Of a stretch of DNA of 7,809 nucleotides, positions 1 to 6,280 are shown piece after piece. Location: positions 1 through 7,809 of the forward strand of contig JACCSC010000045.1 in NCBI GenBank assembly GCA_013813215.1, in the 5' to 3' direction. Within the stretch, counting starts at the first letter, position 1. Each line of letters begins with the position of its first letter. Origin of the DNA: Geodermatophilaceae bacterium (GTDB lineage: Bacteria; Actinomycetota; Actinomycetes; Mycobacteriales; Geodermatophilaceae). The notes beneath the pieces were generated by a model that saw only the letters and a list, made by a program, of their open reading frames with translations, was not told where the DNA came from and made no database searches. Made by a program: the position numbers and the translations under genes.

Positions 1-275
1 AGCAGCTCGCCGCGCTGACCTTGGGCCAGACGCCGCAGACTCGGGACCTGGAGCGGCTTCGCCAGCGCCGCGCCGAGCTGGGGCTGCCGGCCGGGGACGA
101 GGACCCGCTGGTTCTGGACCCCGCCACCGGCCTGGCCGTCGCGGCCGAGGCGCTGCCGCTGCACCTGCGGCGGGCCAGGCTGACCAGGGTCAGTCTGGAC
201 GCCAACTCCGGGGTCTGCCGCGGCATGCTGCAGCACCGGTACGGAACCGTCGACCAGCGAGGAGACGACGAATGA
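1..275 (+). CDS. 3' end of an unrecognised protein gene (5' partial), upstream partner of the alcohol dehydrogenase
   Basis: The frame starting at base 3 is open from the left edge to the TGA at 273-275, so the gene most likely begins outside the window. The TTG at 21 is only an arbitrary internal candidate start. About 90 codons are visible, with G/C-rich third positions. The product is charged and soluble, with an Arg-rich helical stretch (RDLERLRQRRAEL) followed by a stretch with LDPATGLAV and SLDANSGVC; no membrane segment is seen. I do not recognise the family. The stop overlaps the dehydrogenase start (ATGA), so the two are probably translationally coupled in one operon. In known prm/mim monooxygenase operons a small conserved hypothetical gene sits just before the alcohol dehydrogenase, and this would fit that slot. 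That assignment is by position only, with no sequence match claimed. Confidence 0.6.
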   Translation, partial: QLAALTLGQTPQTRDLERLRQRRAELGLPAGDEDPLVLDPATGLAVAAEALPLHLRRARLTRVSLDANSGVCRGMLQHRYGTVDQRGDDE

Positions 276-1297
276 AGGCCGTGCGGCTGCACGAGTTCCA
301 CCAGCTCCCCGTCATCGACGAGATCCCCGAGCCGACGGCGCAGGGTCCGTTCGACGTCGTGGTCAAGGTCGGCGGGGCCGGCGTCTGCCGCACCGACCTG
401 CACATCATGGAAGGGCAGTGGGACGCGGCCATGGGTACGCCGCTGCCCTACGTCCTCGGCCACGAGAACGCCGGCTGGGTGCACGAGATCGGCTCCGGCG
501 TGACCAACGTGGCCGTGGGCGACACGGTCATCCTGCACCCGACTCCGACCTGCGGGCTGTGCCACGCCTGCCGGGCCGGCAACGACATGCACTGCACCAA
601 CTCCGAGTTCCCCGGCCTGTCCCGCGACGGGGGGATGGCCGAGTACCTGCTCACCTCGGCCCGGGCCTGCGTGAAGCTCGACCCGAAGACCAAGCCGGAG
701 GACGTGGCCGCGCTGGCCGATGCCGGCATCACGGCCTACCACGCCGTACGCAAGGCCATTCCGCTGCTCTATCCGGGCACTACCTGCGTCGTCATCGGCG
801 CCGGGGGACTGGGCCACATCGGGATCCAGTGCCTGGCCGCGCTCACCGCGACGCGGATCATCGTGGTCGACCGGAACCCCGACGCGCTGAAGCTCGCCGA
901 GCAGTTGGGCGCCAACCACACCGTGGTCTCCGACGGCAAGCACGTCGACGGGGTCATGGACCTCACCGGCGGCGAGGGCGCGGACGTGGTCCTGGACTTC
1001 GTGGCCGAGCAGGGTGCGGAGAACGACGGCTTCACGATGACCCGGCGGGCCGGGTCGTACTACGTCATCGGGTACGGCGGGACGGTGAACATCCCGACGC
1101 TGGACATCATCTCCACCGAGCGGAACATCGTCGGCAACATCGTCGGCACCTACAACGACCTGGCCGAGCTCATGGTCCTGGCCCAGGCCGGCAAGGTCAC
1201 CCTGCACACCAAGACGTACCCGCTGGACGATGCGGTACAGGCGCTCACCGATCTCGACGAAGGCAACGTCCGCGGCCGCGCCATCCTCGTCCCGTAA
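272..1297 (+). CDS. NAD-dependent zinc-containing alcohol dehydrogenase (MDR family)
   Basis: A 341-residue medium-chain dehydrogenase of normal family length. Catalytic zinc ligands are visible as C39 (GVCRTDLH) and H64-E65 (GHENAG). The third position is D150 (ALADAGITAY), where many ADHs have Cys; Asp is known there in some secondary alcohol dehydrogenases. The structural zinc site is C94, C97, C100 and C108. The Rossmann motif GAGGLG spans 176-181 and D200 ends the second beta strand, which favours NAD over NADP. The ATG overlaps the preceding stop and has a GAGGAG ribosome site at 259-264. GroEL follows after 24 bases. In prm/mim di-iron monooxygenase operons the dehydrogenase at this position oxidises the alcohol made by the monooxygenase, for example 2-propanol to acetone. 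I infer that role here from gene order. Family assignment is firm; substrate is not shown by the sequence. Confidence 0.95.
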   Translation: MKAVRLHEFHQLPVIDEIPEPTAQGPFDVVVKVGGAGVCRTDLHIMEGQWDAAMGTPLPYVLGHENAGWVHEIGSGVTNVAVGDTVILHPTPTCGLCHACRAGNDMHCTNSEFPGLSRDGGMAEYLLTSARACVKLDPKTKPEDVAALADAGITAYHAVRKAIPLLYPGTTCVVIGAGGLGHIGIQCLAALTATRIIVVDRNPDALKLAEQLGANHTVVSDGKHVDGVMDLTGGEGADVVLDFVAEQGAENDGFTMTRRAGSYYVIGYGGTVNIPTLDIISTERNIVGNIVGTYNDLAELMVLAQAGKVTLHTKTYPLDDAVQALTDLDEGNVRGRAILVP

Positions 1298-1321
1298 CGC
1301 CTACCCAGCAGAGGAGGACCC

Positions 1322-3013
1322 ATGGCCAAGGAACTGCGATTCGGCGCGGAAGCACGCGCCCTGCTGCTGGCCGGTGTGGATCAACTGGCGGAGGCGGTCA
1401 AGTCGACGCTCGGCCCCAAGGGCCGCAACGTCATCCTGGAGAAGCTCACCGGCTCGCCGGTGGTGACCAATGACGGGGTGACGATCGCCCGCGAGATCCA
1501 CCTGAAGAACCAGTTCGAGAACATGGGGGCGCAGCTGGTCAAGGAAGCCGCCATCAAGACCAACGACATCGTCGGTGACGGCACCACCACGGCCACGGTC
1601 ATCGCTCAGGCGATCATCCGGGAGGGTTCGCAGGCCATTGCCGCGGGCGGCAACCCGGTCCTGGTCAAGCGCGGCATCGATCTCGCCGTCCGGCGGCTCG
1701 TGGAGCATCTGCACGAGGTCGCCCACCCGGTGGCCACAGAGCAGGACTATGCGCGGGTGGCCGCCATCTCGGCCAACGACGACGACGCCGTCGGCGCGGT
1801 CATCGCCAAGGCGATGTACACCGTGGGGGACGGGGGGATCGTCACCGTGGAGGAGTCGGCCGTCTCCGGGATGAGCGTGGACTTCATCGAGGGGTTCGAG
1901 TTCGACAACGGGTACATGTCGCCGTACATGGTGACCAACCCGGCCAGCCTGGAAGCCGTCGTCGACGACCCGTACATCCTGCTGTGCAGCGAGAAGATCA
2001 CCAAGGTCCAGCAGCTGATGCCGCTGCTGGACAAGATCATGCGGGCGCCGCGACCGTTGATCATCATCGCCGAGACGGTCGAGGGCTCGGCGCTGAGCAT
2101 GCTCGTGCACAACCACGTCAACCGCATCTTCCAGTGCGTGGCGGTCAAGGCGCCCGGCTTCGGCGACCGCCGGCTGCACAAGCTGGAGGACATCGCCTCC
2201 ATCGTCGGCGGGGCGGTGTACAGCAAGCATTCGGGCTTCACCCTGGAGACGATGACGACCGAGCACCTGGGGCGGGCCGCGCAGGTCCGGGTGACTGCCG
2301 ACCGCACGGCGATCATCGGCGGCGACGGTGCCGCCGACGGGGTGGACTTCCGGGTCGCGCAACTGCGTGCCGAGCTCGGGCGGGCGACGTTCGGCGTCGA
2401 CGAGGACGTGCTGAACGAACGGATCGGGTCCCTGACCGGCAAGGTCGCGGTCATCCGGGTCGGCGCGCCGACCAACGCCGAGTTGGCCGAACTGCAGCAC
2501 CGGGTCGAGGACGCGGTGGCCGCGGTGCGGGCGGCGATGGCCGAGGGAATCGTGGCCGGCGGGGGGGCGGCCCTGCTGCACGCCGAACCGGCTCTGGACG
2601 ACCTGCAGGTGAAGGACGACTACAAGATCGGCGTCGAGATCGTCCGGCGGGCGCTGACCGAACCGGCGTACCTGATCGCCGTCAACGCCGGCTATTCCGG
2701 CACCGAGGTACTGGCGCAGATGGCCCAGATGGACGTCGACGGCGGGTTCGATGCGCTGGAGGGCCGCTACGGGAACATGATCGAAATGGGCATCGTGGAC
2801 CCGCTGCGAGTGGCCCGGGCCGCGCTGGAGAACGGCGCTTCGGTGGCCGGGCTGCTGCTCACCACGAACACCCTGATCGCCGAGGAGCAGACGCCGTGGG
2901 GTGGCAGCGCCGCGCTGATGACGGAGTTCGGCTCGCTGGACGAGGGGCTGTACCAACCGTCACCGGATTCCAGTACGCCGCAGTCCCTCGGCCTGGGCCC
3001 GTCGATCGGGTGA
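1322..3013 (+). CDS. groEL: Divergent 60 kDa chaperonin GroEL, probably dedicated to a di-iron monooxygenase
   Basis: A 563-residue group I chaperonin. The ATP-site motifs are intact: TLGPKGRNV at 29-37, D51 (TNDGVT), GDGTTT at 85-90 with catalytic D86, D397 (RVEDAV), GGG at 413-415 and D493 (IVDP). The apical domain keeps KAPGFGDRR at 276-284. The start is fixed by GAGGAGGA at 1311-1318, three bases before the ATG, plus the canonical MAKELRFG N-terminus. Several features depart from a housekeeping GroEL: the C-terminus is rich in Ser, Pro and Gly (ends LGLGPSIG), with no GGM or His-rich tail; the apical domain is divergent; and no groES is adjacent. In Mycobacterium the mimG GroEL-like protein is needed for folding of monooxygenase hydroxylase subunits. 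The dehydrogenase-GroEL order here points to the same role, which is an inference from context. Chaperonin identity itself is secure. Confidence 0.97.
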   Translation: MAKELRFGAEARALLLAGVDQLAEAVKSTLGPKGRNVILEKLTGSPVVTNDGVTIAREIHLKNQFENMGAQLVKEAAIKTNDIVGDGTTTATVIAQAIIREGSQAIAAGGNPVLVKRGIDLAVRRLVEHLHEVAHPVATEQDYARVAAISANDDDAVGAVIAKAMYTVGDGGIVTVEESAVSGMSVDFIEGFEFDNGYMSPYMVTNPASLEAVVDDPYILLCSEKITKVQQLMPLLDKIMRAPRPLIIIAETVEGSALSMLVHNHVNRIFQCVAVKAPGFGDRRLHKLEDIASIVGGAVYSKHSGFTLETMTTEHLGRAAQVRVTADRTAIIGGDGAADGVDFRVAQLRAELGRATFGVDEDVLNERIGSLTGKVAVIRVGAPTNAELAELQHRVEDAVAAVRAAMAEGIVAGGGAALLHAEPALDDLQVKDDYKIGVEIVRRALTEPAYLIAVNAGYSGTEVLAQMAQMDVDGGFDALEGRYGNMIEMGIVDPLRVARAALENGASVAGLLLTTNTLIAEEQTPWGGSAALMTEFGSLDEGLYQPSPDSSTPQSLGLGPSIG

Positions 3014-3088
3014 GCCGTCCCGCACGGAGCACACCTATCAGTACGTCGAGTACGGTCCGGACCAGTTCGTCAATCCCCACGTCGACTA

Positions 3089-3113
3089 CCACGGACGGAT
3101 AGGAGATCCGTGG
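3089..3113 (+). terminator. Second candidate hairpin just after groEL
   Basis: CCACGGA (3089-3095) pairs perfectly with TCCGTGG (3107-3113) around an 11-base loop. An alternative stem, ACGGAT (3095-3100) with ATCCGT (3106-3111), uses part of the same bases. It is shorter than the hairpin at 3134-3164 and has no T-run. It could act with that hairpin as a tandem terminator, or be chance. Confidence 0.25.
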
Positions 3114-3133
3114 CCGGGCGTCCTTGCCACGGT

Positions 3134-3164
3134 GTCGCTGTCGGTGTGCAGCGCCGACAGCGGC
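3134..3164 (+). terminator. Candidate factor-independent terminator hairpin downstream of groEL
   Basis: CGCTGTCGG (3136-3144) and CCGACAGCG (3154-3162) form a perfect 9-bp stem with a 9-base loop. One wobble pair and one more G-C pair outside extend it to 3134-3164. It lies about 120 bases after the groEL stop. There is no downstream T-run, which is common for actinobacterial terminators. It also falls inside the coding-like remnant, so part of the symmetry could be incidental. Confidence 0.4.
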
Positions 3165-3411
3165 GGACAGTTCTTCGTCGAGACCAGTGGCGAAGGTCGG
3201 TATGGGAAGAGCCGCACTTCGCACGACGTGGACTCGATTGGAGCACGCCCTCTTTCCGAGATCAGCGCAGGGTCCGTTGGACGTCCCAGAACGAGGTCGG
3301 TGACATGCTCGTCTGGGGGTCTCAGGCTGTTCATGGCACGGTGCCGGTGCCCGCCGGCCGCTCCTGCAGGTTCCTGACGCAACTGCTGGCTGATGGTGAA
3401 GGAGCACGTCC

Positions 3412-4038
3412 ATGACCGAGTTGGCGCCCTTGTGTGTCGTTCTCAATGGCCCGTCCGCCGTCGGAAAGTCGACACTCGCCGCGGCGATTCAGGATCATTC
3501 GGTGGCGCCACTCTTGAGATTCGGGGTGGACGAGTTCTATCGGATGGTGCCTGACCAATGGGCGGGCGGTGTCAAAGGCGCGCGATTCGCCGACCGAGGC
3601 TTCACCTACCAGGAAGTGACGTCGATACCCGGTGCGCGTCGCATCAACAATGGCGTGGACGCGATCTCCTTGCTCCATGCGATGAACGCTGCGATCCTTG
3701 GTGTCCTCACTGCTGGCGTCGGCGTGGTCGTCGACGGCCAAGCGTTTGAGCCGAGTGTCAACCAGGATCTCGAGAACCGCCTTCGCAAGCTTCAGGCGAG
3801 AGGCTTGGCGAGTGTGGCCATCATCGAACTTGCGGCGAACGACGACTCCTTGGCTGACCGACAACGCCGTCATGCGCACCCCGTCGGCCTGTCCCTGCAC
3901 CAGAACATCCTTCCGCGCCAAGCCTCAACACCCGACCTGGTCCTGGACACGACGGGCTTGACGGCCGACGAGGTAGCTGACCACGTGTGCGGCTGGCTCG
4001 ATCAGACCCATGCTGTCAGCCAGCATTCGCCAGGATGA
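3412..4038 (+). CDS. Chloramphenicol phosphotransferase-like P-loop kinase
   Basis: A 208-residue P-loop protein, slightly longer than the roughly 178 residues of Streptomyces venezuelae CPT. The Walker A motif GPSAVGKST is at 13-21 right after a hydrophobic strand (CVVLN). FGVDEFY follows with D40 at the place of the CPT catalytic Asp (FGVD in CPT). A middle strand GVGVVVDGQ matches the IIIDD strand of CPT, and ADRQRRH is a lid-like Arg segment followed by a late DLVLDTTGLT strand. Family fold and order therefore match CPT, which phosphorylates chloramphenicol. Most relatives have unknown substrates and resistance should not be assumed. The start is supported by GAAGGAG at 3398-3404, seven bases before the ATG. 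The gene is visibly less G/C-biased (codons such as CTT, TTG, GTT, CAA) than adh, groEL and the transporter, suggesting separate acquisition. It stands alone between degraded sequence on both sides. Confidence 0.78.
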   Translation: MTELAPLCVVLNGPSAVGKSTLAAAIQDHSVAPLLRFGVDEFYRMVPDQWAGGVKGARFADRGFTYQEVTSIPGARRINNGVDAISLLHAMNAAILGVLTAGVGVVVDGQAFEPSVNQDLENRLRKLQARGLASVAIIELAANDDSLADRQRRHAHPVGLSLHQNILPRQASTPDLVLDTTGLTADEVADHVCGWLDQTHAVSQHSPG

Positions 4039-4083
4039 TCTGAGTCACCACGGGTGCTTGCCATCGACGTCAACTAGCAGACG

Positions 4084-4440
4084 GTGACACCGCTGGACAC
4101 CGGTACGAGTTGGCAGGTGAACGGGCCTTCGGGAAGCTACGTCTTCGACGCCGTGTGGCATCGAACGGCTGGCCTCTTCCTCGCCTTCGGGTGCACCCAT
4201 GGTCGCGGATCGTGGGCCGTGCTCCGGGTCCTCCACGATCGCTCGGTCGAGGCCGTGGGCGTGCCGGAGGGTGCTGCAGTCATGTCGCTGTGCTTTGCCG
4301 AAGACGGCGAACTCCTGCTCGGAGTGGCATCGGTCGAGGAGGCCGGAGGCCGCCAGGTCGGCGGTGGGATCGCATCGTTCTCCGTCACGACCGGCACCTT
4401 CCGGTGGCTCTATCGCGCACGCTCGGGCGAACACTTCTGA
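4084..4440 (+). CDS. Short beta-propeller (WD40-like) hypothetical protein, probably a gene fragment
   Basis: The 118-codon frame begins at a GTG with no clear ribosome site. It reads like one to two propeller blades: a strand SYVFDAVWH, GLFLAFG, a SWAVLRVL strand, then SLCFAEDGELLLGVAS (the typical hydrophobic strand, acidic turn, strand pattern) and IASFSVTTGTFRWLY (a WD-like blade ending). The translation stays propeller-like upstream of the start: the same frame gives PRVLAIDVN, then TAG at 4075-4077, then QTVTPLDTG. That suggests the true gene ran through this point and was broken by the stop and by loss of its 5' part. A full propeller needs four to eight blades, so the visible protein is too short to be complete. 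I do not recognise a specific family. It may be non-functional, or a small expressed remnant. Confidence 0.45.
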   Translation: MTPLDTGTSWQVNGPSGSYVFDAVWHRTAGLFLAFGCTHGRGSWAVLRVLHDRSVEAVGVPEGAAVMSLCFAEDGELLLGVASVEEAGGRQVGGGIASFSVTTGTFRWLYRARSGEHF

Positions 4441-4495
4441 GTAGCTCGACCGAGCTCGGCGAGGTGGACCTGGTCGATCCGCGGCACGCGACGAC

Positions 4496-4828
4496 CTGGG
4501 CTTCGCCACGATGATCCGCCGGCCCGGCTACGGCGCTCACCTTGAGGCCACCGTCGACCCGGACATCAGGACCCGGCAGTCGGAAGTGGCAGCTCCCCCC
4601 GGATTCGAGGACGCGATCGCCTGGGTGGCCCTGGCTGATCCGGACGAGGCGCCGCTCTGACACGTCACGTTCACCGTGGCCGACCGGGACCAGACGGTGG
4701 CCGACGCCGAGCGGCTGGGAGCGCGGGTCCTCACCCTGTCGGACACCGACTGGACGAGGGCCGCCACGATCCGCGACCCGCAAGGGGTTGAGTTCACCGC
4801 CAGCCAGTTCACGCCTCCCGGAGGGTGA
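4496..4828 (+). pseudogene. VOC/glyoxalase-family protein, 5'-truncated with an internal nonsense codon
   Basis: Bases 4496-4828 in one frame translate to the C-terminal part of a two-domain VOC (glyoxalase/bleomycin resistance-like) protein. It contains RRPGYGAHLEATVDPDIRTR, then GFEDAIAWVAL, then HVTFTVADRDQTVADAERLG, then a WTRAATIRDPQGVEFTASQF ending, which is the usual close of these proteins. The frame is interrupted by TGA at 4658-4660, just before HVTF. Relatives usually have Trp there (TGG), so a single G-to-A change explains it. Upstream, TAG at 4442-4444 and absence of the N-terminal domain show that the 5' half is gone. An ATG at 4511 exists but would give only a 49-residue piece. 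Family identity of the remnant is fairly sure, and the loss of function is close to certain unless the stop is a sequencing error, which would still leave the 5' truncation. Confidence 0.72.
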
Positions 4829-4846
4829 GCCGATACGCCGACGGCG

Positions 4847-4866
4847 AACCCGGCGCGAAGCCGGTT
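4847..4866 (+). promoter_or_regulatory. Small hairpin between the VOC pseudogene and the transporter
   Basis: CCGGC (4848-4852 area) and GCCGG (4858-4862 area) face each other across about five bases. The flanking AAC and GTT extend the pairing around one bulged C. It lies about 100 bases before the transporter start and has no T-run. It may be a weak terminator of whatever is transcribed from upstream or part of the leader; I cannot tell which, and short GC-rich hairpins are frequent in such DNA. Confidence 0.2.
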
Positions 4867-4961
4867 GACGCCGCGCTTCCCGGTCGGGAGGCTGTCGGCG
4901 TGATCTTCCCCGCGGCCCAACCTTGACCTTGCGCTGAGCCCCTCGTCCCGGTGAGCCGGCG

Positions 4962-6185
4962 ATGACCGGCGTACCTAGGCCGCTGGCCGTCAAGGTCATC
5001 GCGTACTCGGTCCTGGACGACTTCATCCCGTTCTACGCCGTCTACGCGCTGCTGTTCGCCGACGCCGGCTTATCGATCGGCGAGATCTCCTCGCTGTACA
5101 TGATCTGGTCGCTGACCGCGCTCGTCCTCGAGGTGCCCTCCGGCGCCTGGGCCGACGTCGTACCGCGCCGCCTGCTGCTGGCCCTCGGCCCCGCCCTGCA
5201 CGCGGTCGCCTTTGCCAGCTGGATCCTGGTCCCGAACTACCTCGGCTTCGCCCTCGGTTTCGTGCTCTGGGGAGCCGGCTCGGCGCTGATCTCCGGCACG
5301 CTCGAGGCGTTCGTGTACGACGAGCTGGCCGCCGTCGGCGCCACCCGGTCCTACGCCGCCTTGATGGGCTACGCCGGATCGGCGGCCACGGTAGGCATCC
5401 TGATCGCCACGTTCCTGGCCGCGCCGCTGTTCGCCCTCGGCGGCTACCCGCTGGTCGCCTGGTCCAGCGTCGCGGTGGCCATGGCGCAGGGACTGCTCGC
5501 GCGCAGCCTGCCGGCGGCCCCGCCGGTGGCCGAGGCCGACGAGCTGGAAGCTCCCGACGAACTGGCCGGCGCGTCCATCGCGGCCCGATACGTCGCGATG
5601 CTGCGGGCCGGCCTGCGCGAGGTCACCCGGGCCACGGTGGTCCGGCATGCAGTCCTCATCACGGCGTTCATCTACGGCCTGAACACCCACGACGAGTACT
5701 TCGCGCTGGTCGCCGAGGAGAAGGGCGCGGCCGTCACGGTGATCGCCCTGCTGGTCGGCATCACGTCGGTCGGTGAGGCGATCGGAACGGCGCTGGCCGG
5801 CCGCGCGGGCGGAATGCGCAACGCCACCATGGCCGCGCTGCTAGTCCTCGCCGCCGCGCTGTTCGCCGCCGGGTCGGCGCTCGGCGGAGTGCTCGGCTTC
5901 CTCGGGCTCGCGGTGGCCAGCGGGATCCACAACAACCTCATCGTGGTCAACGAGGCCCGGCTGCAGGACACGATAGAGGGACCGGCCCGCGCCACCGTGA
6001 CCTCGGTGAACGGCCTGCTCACCGAGCTGGTCGCGATCGGGACGTTCGTCGTGTACGCCGCCGGCTCGACGGCCTTCTCGGTGGCCACGCTGGTCGCCCT
6101 GATGGGCCTCCCGCTCGTCGTGGCCGCCCTGCTCGTGCCGCGCTGGACCCCGCCGCCGGAGGGGACACGAGACCCGCTGGACTAG
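4962..6185 (+). CDS. MFS transporter of unknown substrate
   Basis: A 407-residue membrane protein with about 12 hydrophobic segments, the normal length for a major facilitator. The N-terminal half has six: segments near 8-33, 42-60, 70-90, 92-118, 130-157 and 160-182. A hydrophilic Glu/Asp/Pro-rich central loop follows at about 186-215, and the second group of six begins near 230. The motif A-like loop between segments 2 and 3 is PSGAWADVVPRRLL at 59-72, a divergent form of the G-x-L-a-D-r-x-G-r-r signature. The ATG at 4962 follows a weak GTGAG at 4951-4955, and no better start fits the first membrane helix. Motifs do not tell the substrate; an export role would be typical for this group. G/C bias is strong, unlike the kinase gene upstream. 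No regulator or partner enzyme lies next to it, and both flanks are broken genes. Confidence 0.92.
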   Translation: MTGVPRPLAVKVIAYSVLDDFIPFYAVYALLFADAGLSIGEISSLYMIWSLTALVLEVPSGAWADVVPRRLLLALGPALHAVAFASWILVPNYLGFALGFVLWGAGSALISGTLEAFVYDELAAVGATRSYAALMGYAGSAATVGILIATFLAAPLFALGGYPLVAWSSVAVAMAQGLLARSLPAAPPVAEADELEAPDELAGASIAARYVAMLRAGLREVTRATVVRHAVLITAFIYGLNTHDEYFALVAEEKGAAVTVIALLVGITSVGEAIGTALAGRAGGMRNATMAALLVLAAALFAAGSALGGVLGFLGLAVASGIHNNLIVVNEARLQDTIEGPARATVTSVNGLLTELVAIGTFVVYAAGSTAFSVATLVALMGLPLVVAALLVPRWTPPPEGTRDPLD

Positions 6186-6207
6186 TCGAACCGTTCACCT
6201 GCAACAG

Positions 6208-6219
6208 CGCTGCGCAGCG
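6208..6219. repeat. 12-bp perfect palindrome CGCTGCGCAGCG after the transporter gene
   Basis: CGCTGCGCAGCG reads the same on both strands and begins 23 bases after the transporter stop. It could be an operator half-site pair or simply GC-rich chance. It sits 15 bases before the larger hairpin at 6235-6280, so both are in the same non-coding gap. Confidence 0.35.
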
Positions 6220-6234
6220 GCGGCGAAATGACGA

Positions 6235-6280
6235 CAACGGATGCACCTACGGCCTTGTTCGACCGTAACCGCATCCGTTG
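6235..6280. repeat. Two-part inverted repeat (hairpin) between the transporter and the dehydrogenase remnant; possible terminator or element-end scar
   Basis: The outer arms CAACGGATGC (6235-6244) and GCATCCGTTG (6271-6280) are perfect 10-bp complements. Inside, TACGG (6248-6252) pairs with CCGTA (6263-6267), separated from the outer stem by a symmetric ACC/ACC internal loop (6245-6247 and 6268-6270). A 10-base apical loop remains (6253-6262). That makes 15 pairs in 46 bases, far stronger than background here. It lies 50 bases after the transporter stop, so termination of that gene is the simplest role, although no T-run follows. Its right arm ends exactly where the truncated dehydrogenase frame becomes open, so it may instead mark the end of an inserted or deleted element. 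Integron attC core consensus sequences are not present at the ends. Confidence 0.6.

Larger units (their letters stand above)
3014..3411 (+). other. Gene-poor interval with a coding-like remnant (about 3018-3212)
   Basis: No intact gene is supported in these 398 bases. In frame 3 (codons beginning at 3018) bases 3018 to about 3212 show strongly G/C-biased third positions. They translate to a plausible globular stretch, including EHTYQYVEYGPDQF, NPHVDYHG and DSGGQFFVETSG. There is no ATG or GTG near the left end, and the frame runs backwards into the groEL 3' end, so any gene here has lost its beginning. After about 3212 the codon bias fades although the frame stays open to about 3377. I do not recognise the protein. 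The best reading is a decayed gene fragment left between the operon end and the kinase gene. A short start-less coding bias could also arise by chance in high-GC DNA. Confidence 0.35.

Noticed and set aside
418..1473. Plus-strand open frame of 351 codons overlapping adh and the groEL start
   Set aside because: Arg/Gly/His-rich translation typical of the wrong frame of a GC-rich gene. It crosses the real adh stop and groEL start.
1301..2956. Long minus-strand open frame of 551 codons opposite groEL
   Set aside because: It is the shadow of a high-GC gene: the translation is low-complexity (rich in Arg, His, Asp, Gln, Gly) with no family resemblance, while groEL on the + strand is certain.
1984..3102. 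Plus-strand open frame of 372 codons inside groEL
   Set aside because: Same kind of shadow; no recognisable motif and no start signal.
3266..3300. Promoter with TTGGAC as -35 ahead of the kinase gene
   Set aside because: No TANNNT box at the right spacing, so the match is only to one half of a promoter.
2859..3446. Minus-strand open frame spanning the groEL end and the gap
   Set aside because: Overlaps certain groEL coding, has a compositional shadow sequence and no motif. The gap shows better codon bias on the + strand.
4385..5026. Minus-strand open frame of 213 codons across the VOC remnant and the transporter start
   Set aside because: Arg/Gly/Pro-rich, no family features, and lies opposite sequence with clear + strand similarity.
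6235..6280. Integron attC site
   Set aside because: The ends do not carry the RYYYAAC and GTTRRRY core sequences, and no integron integrase or cassette array is visible.
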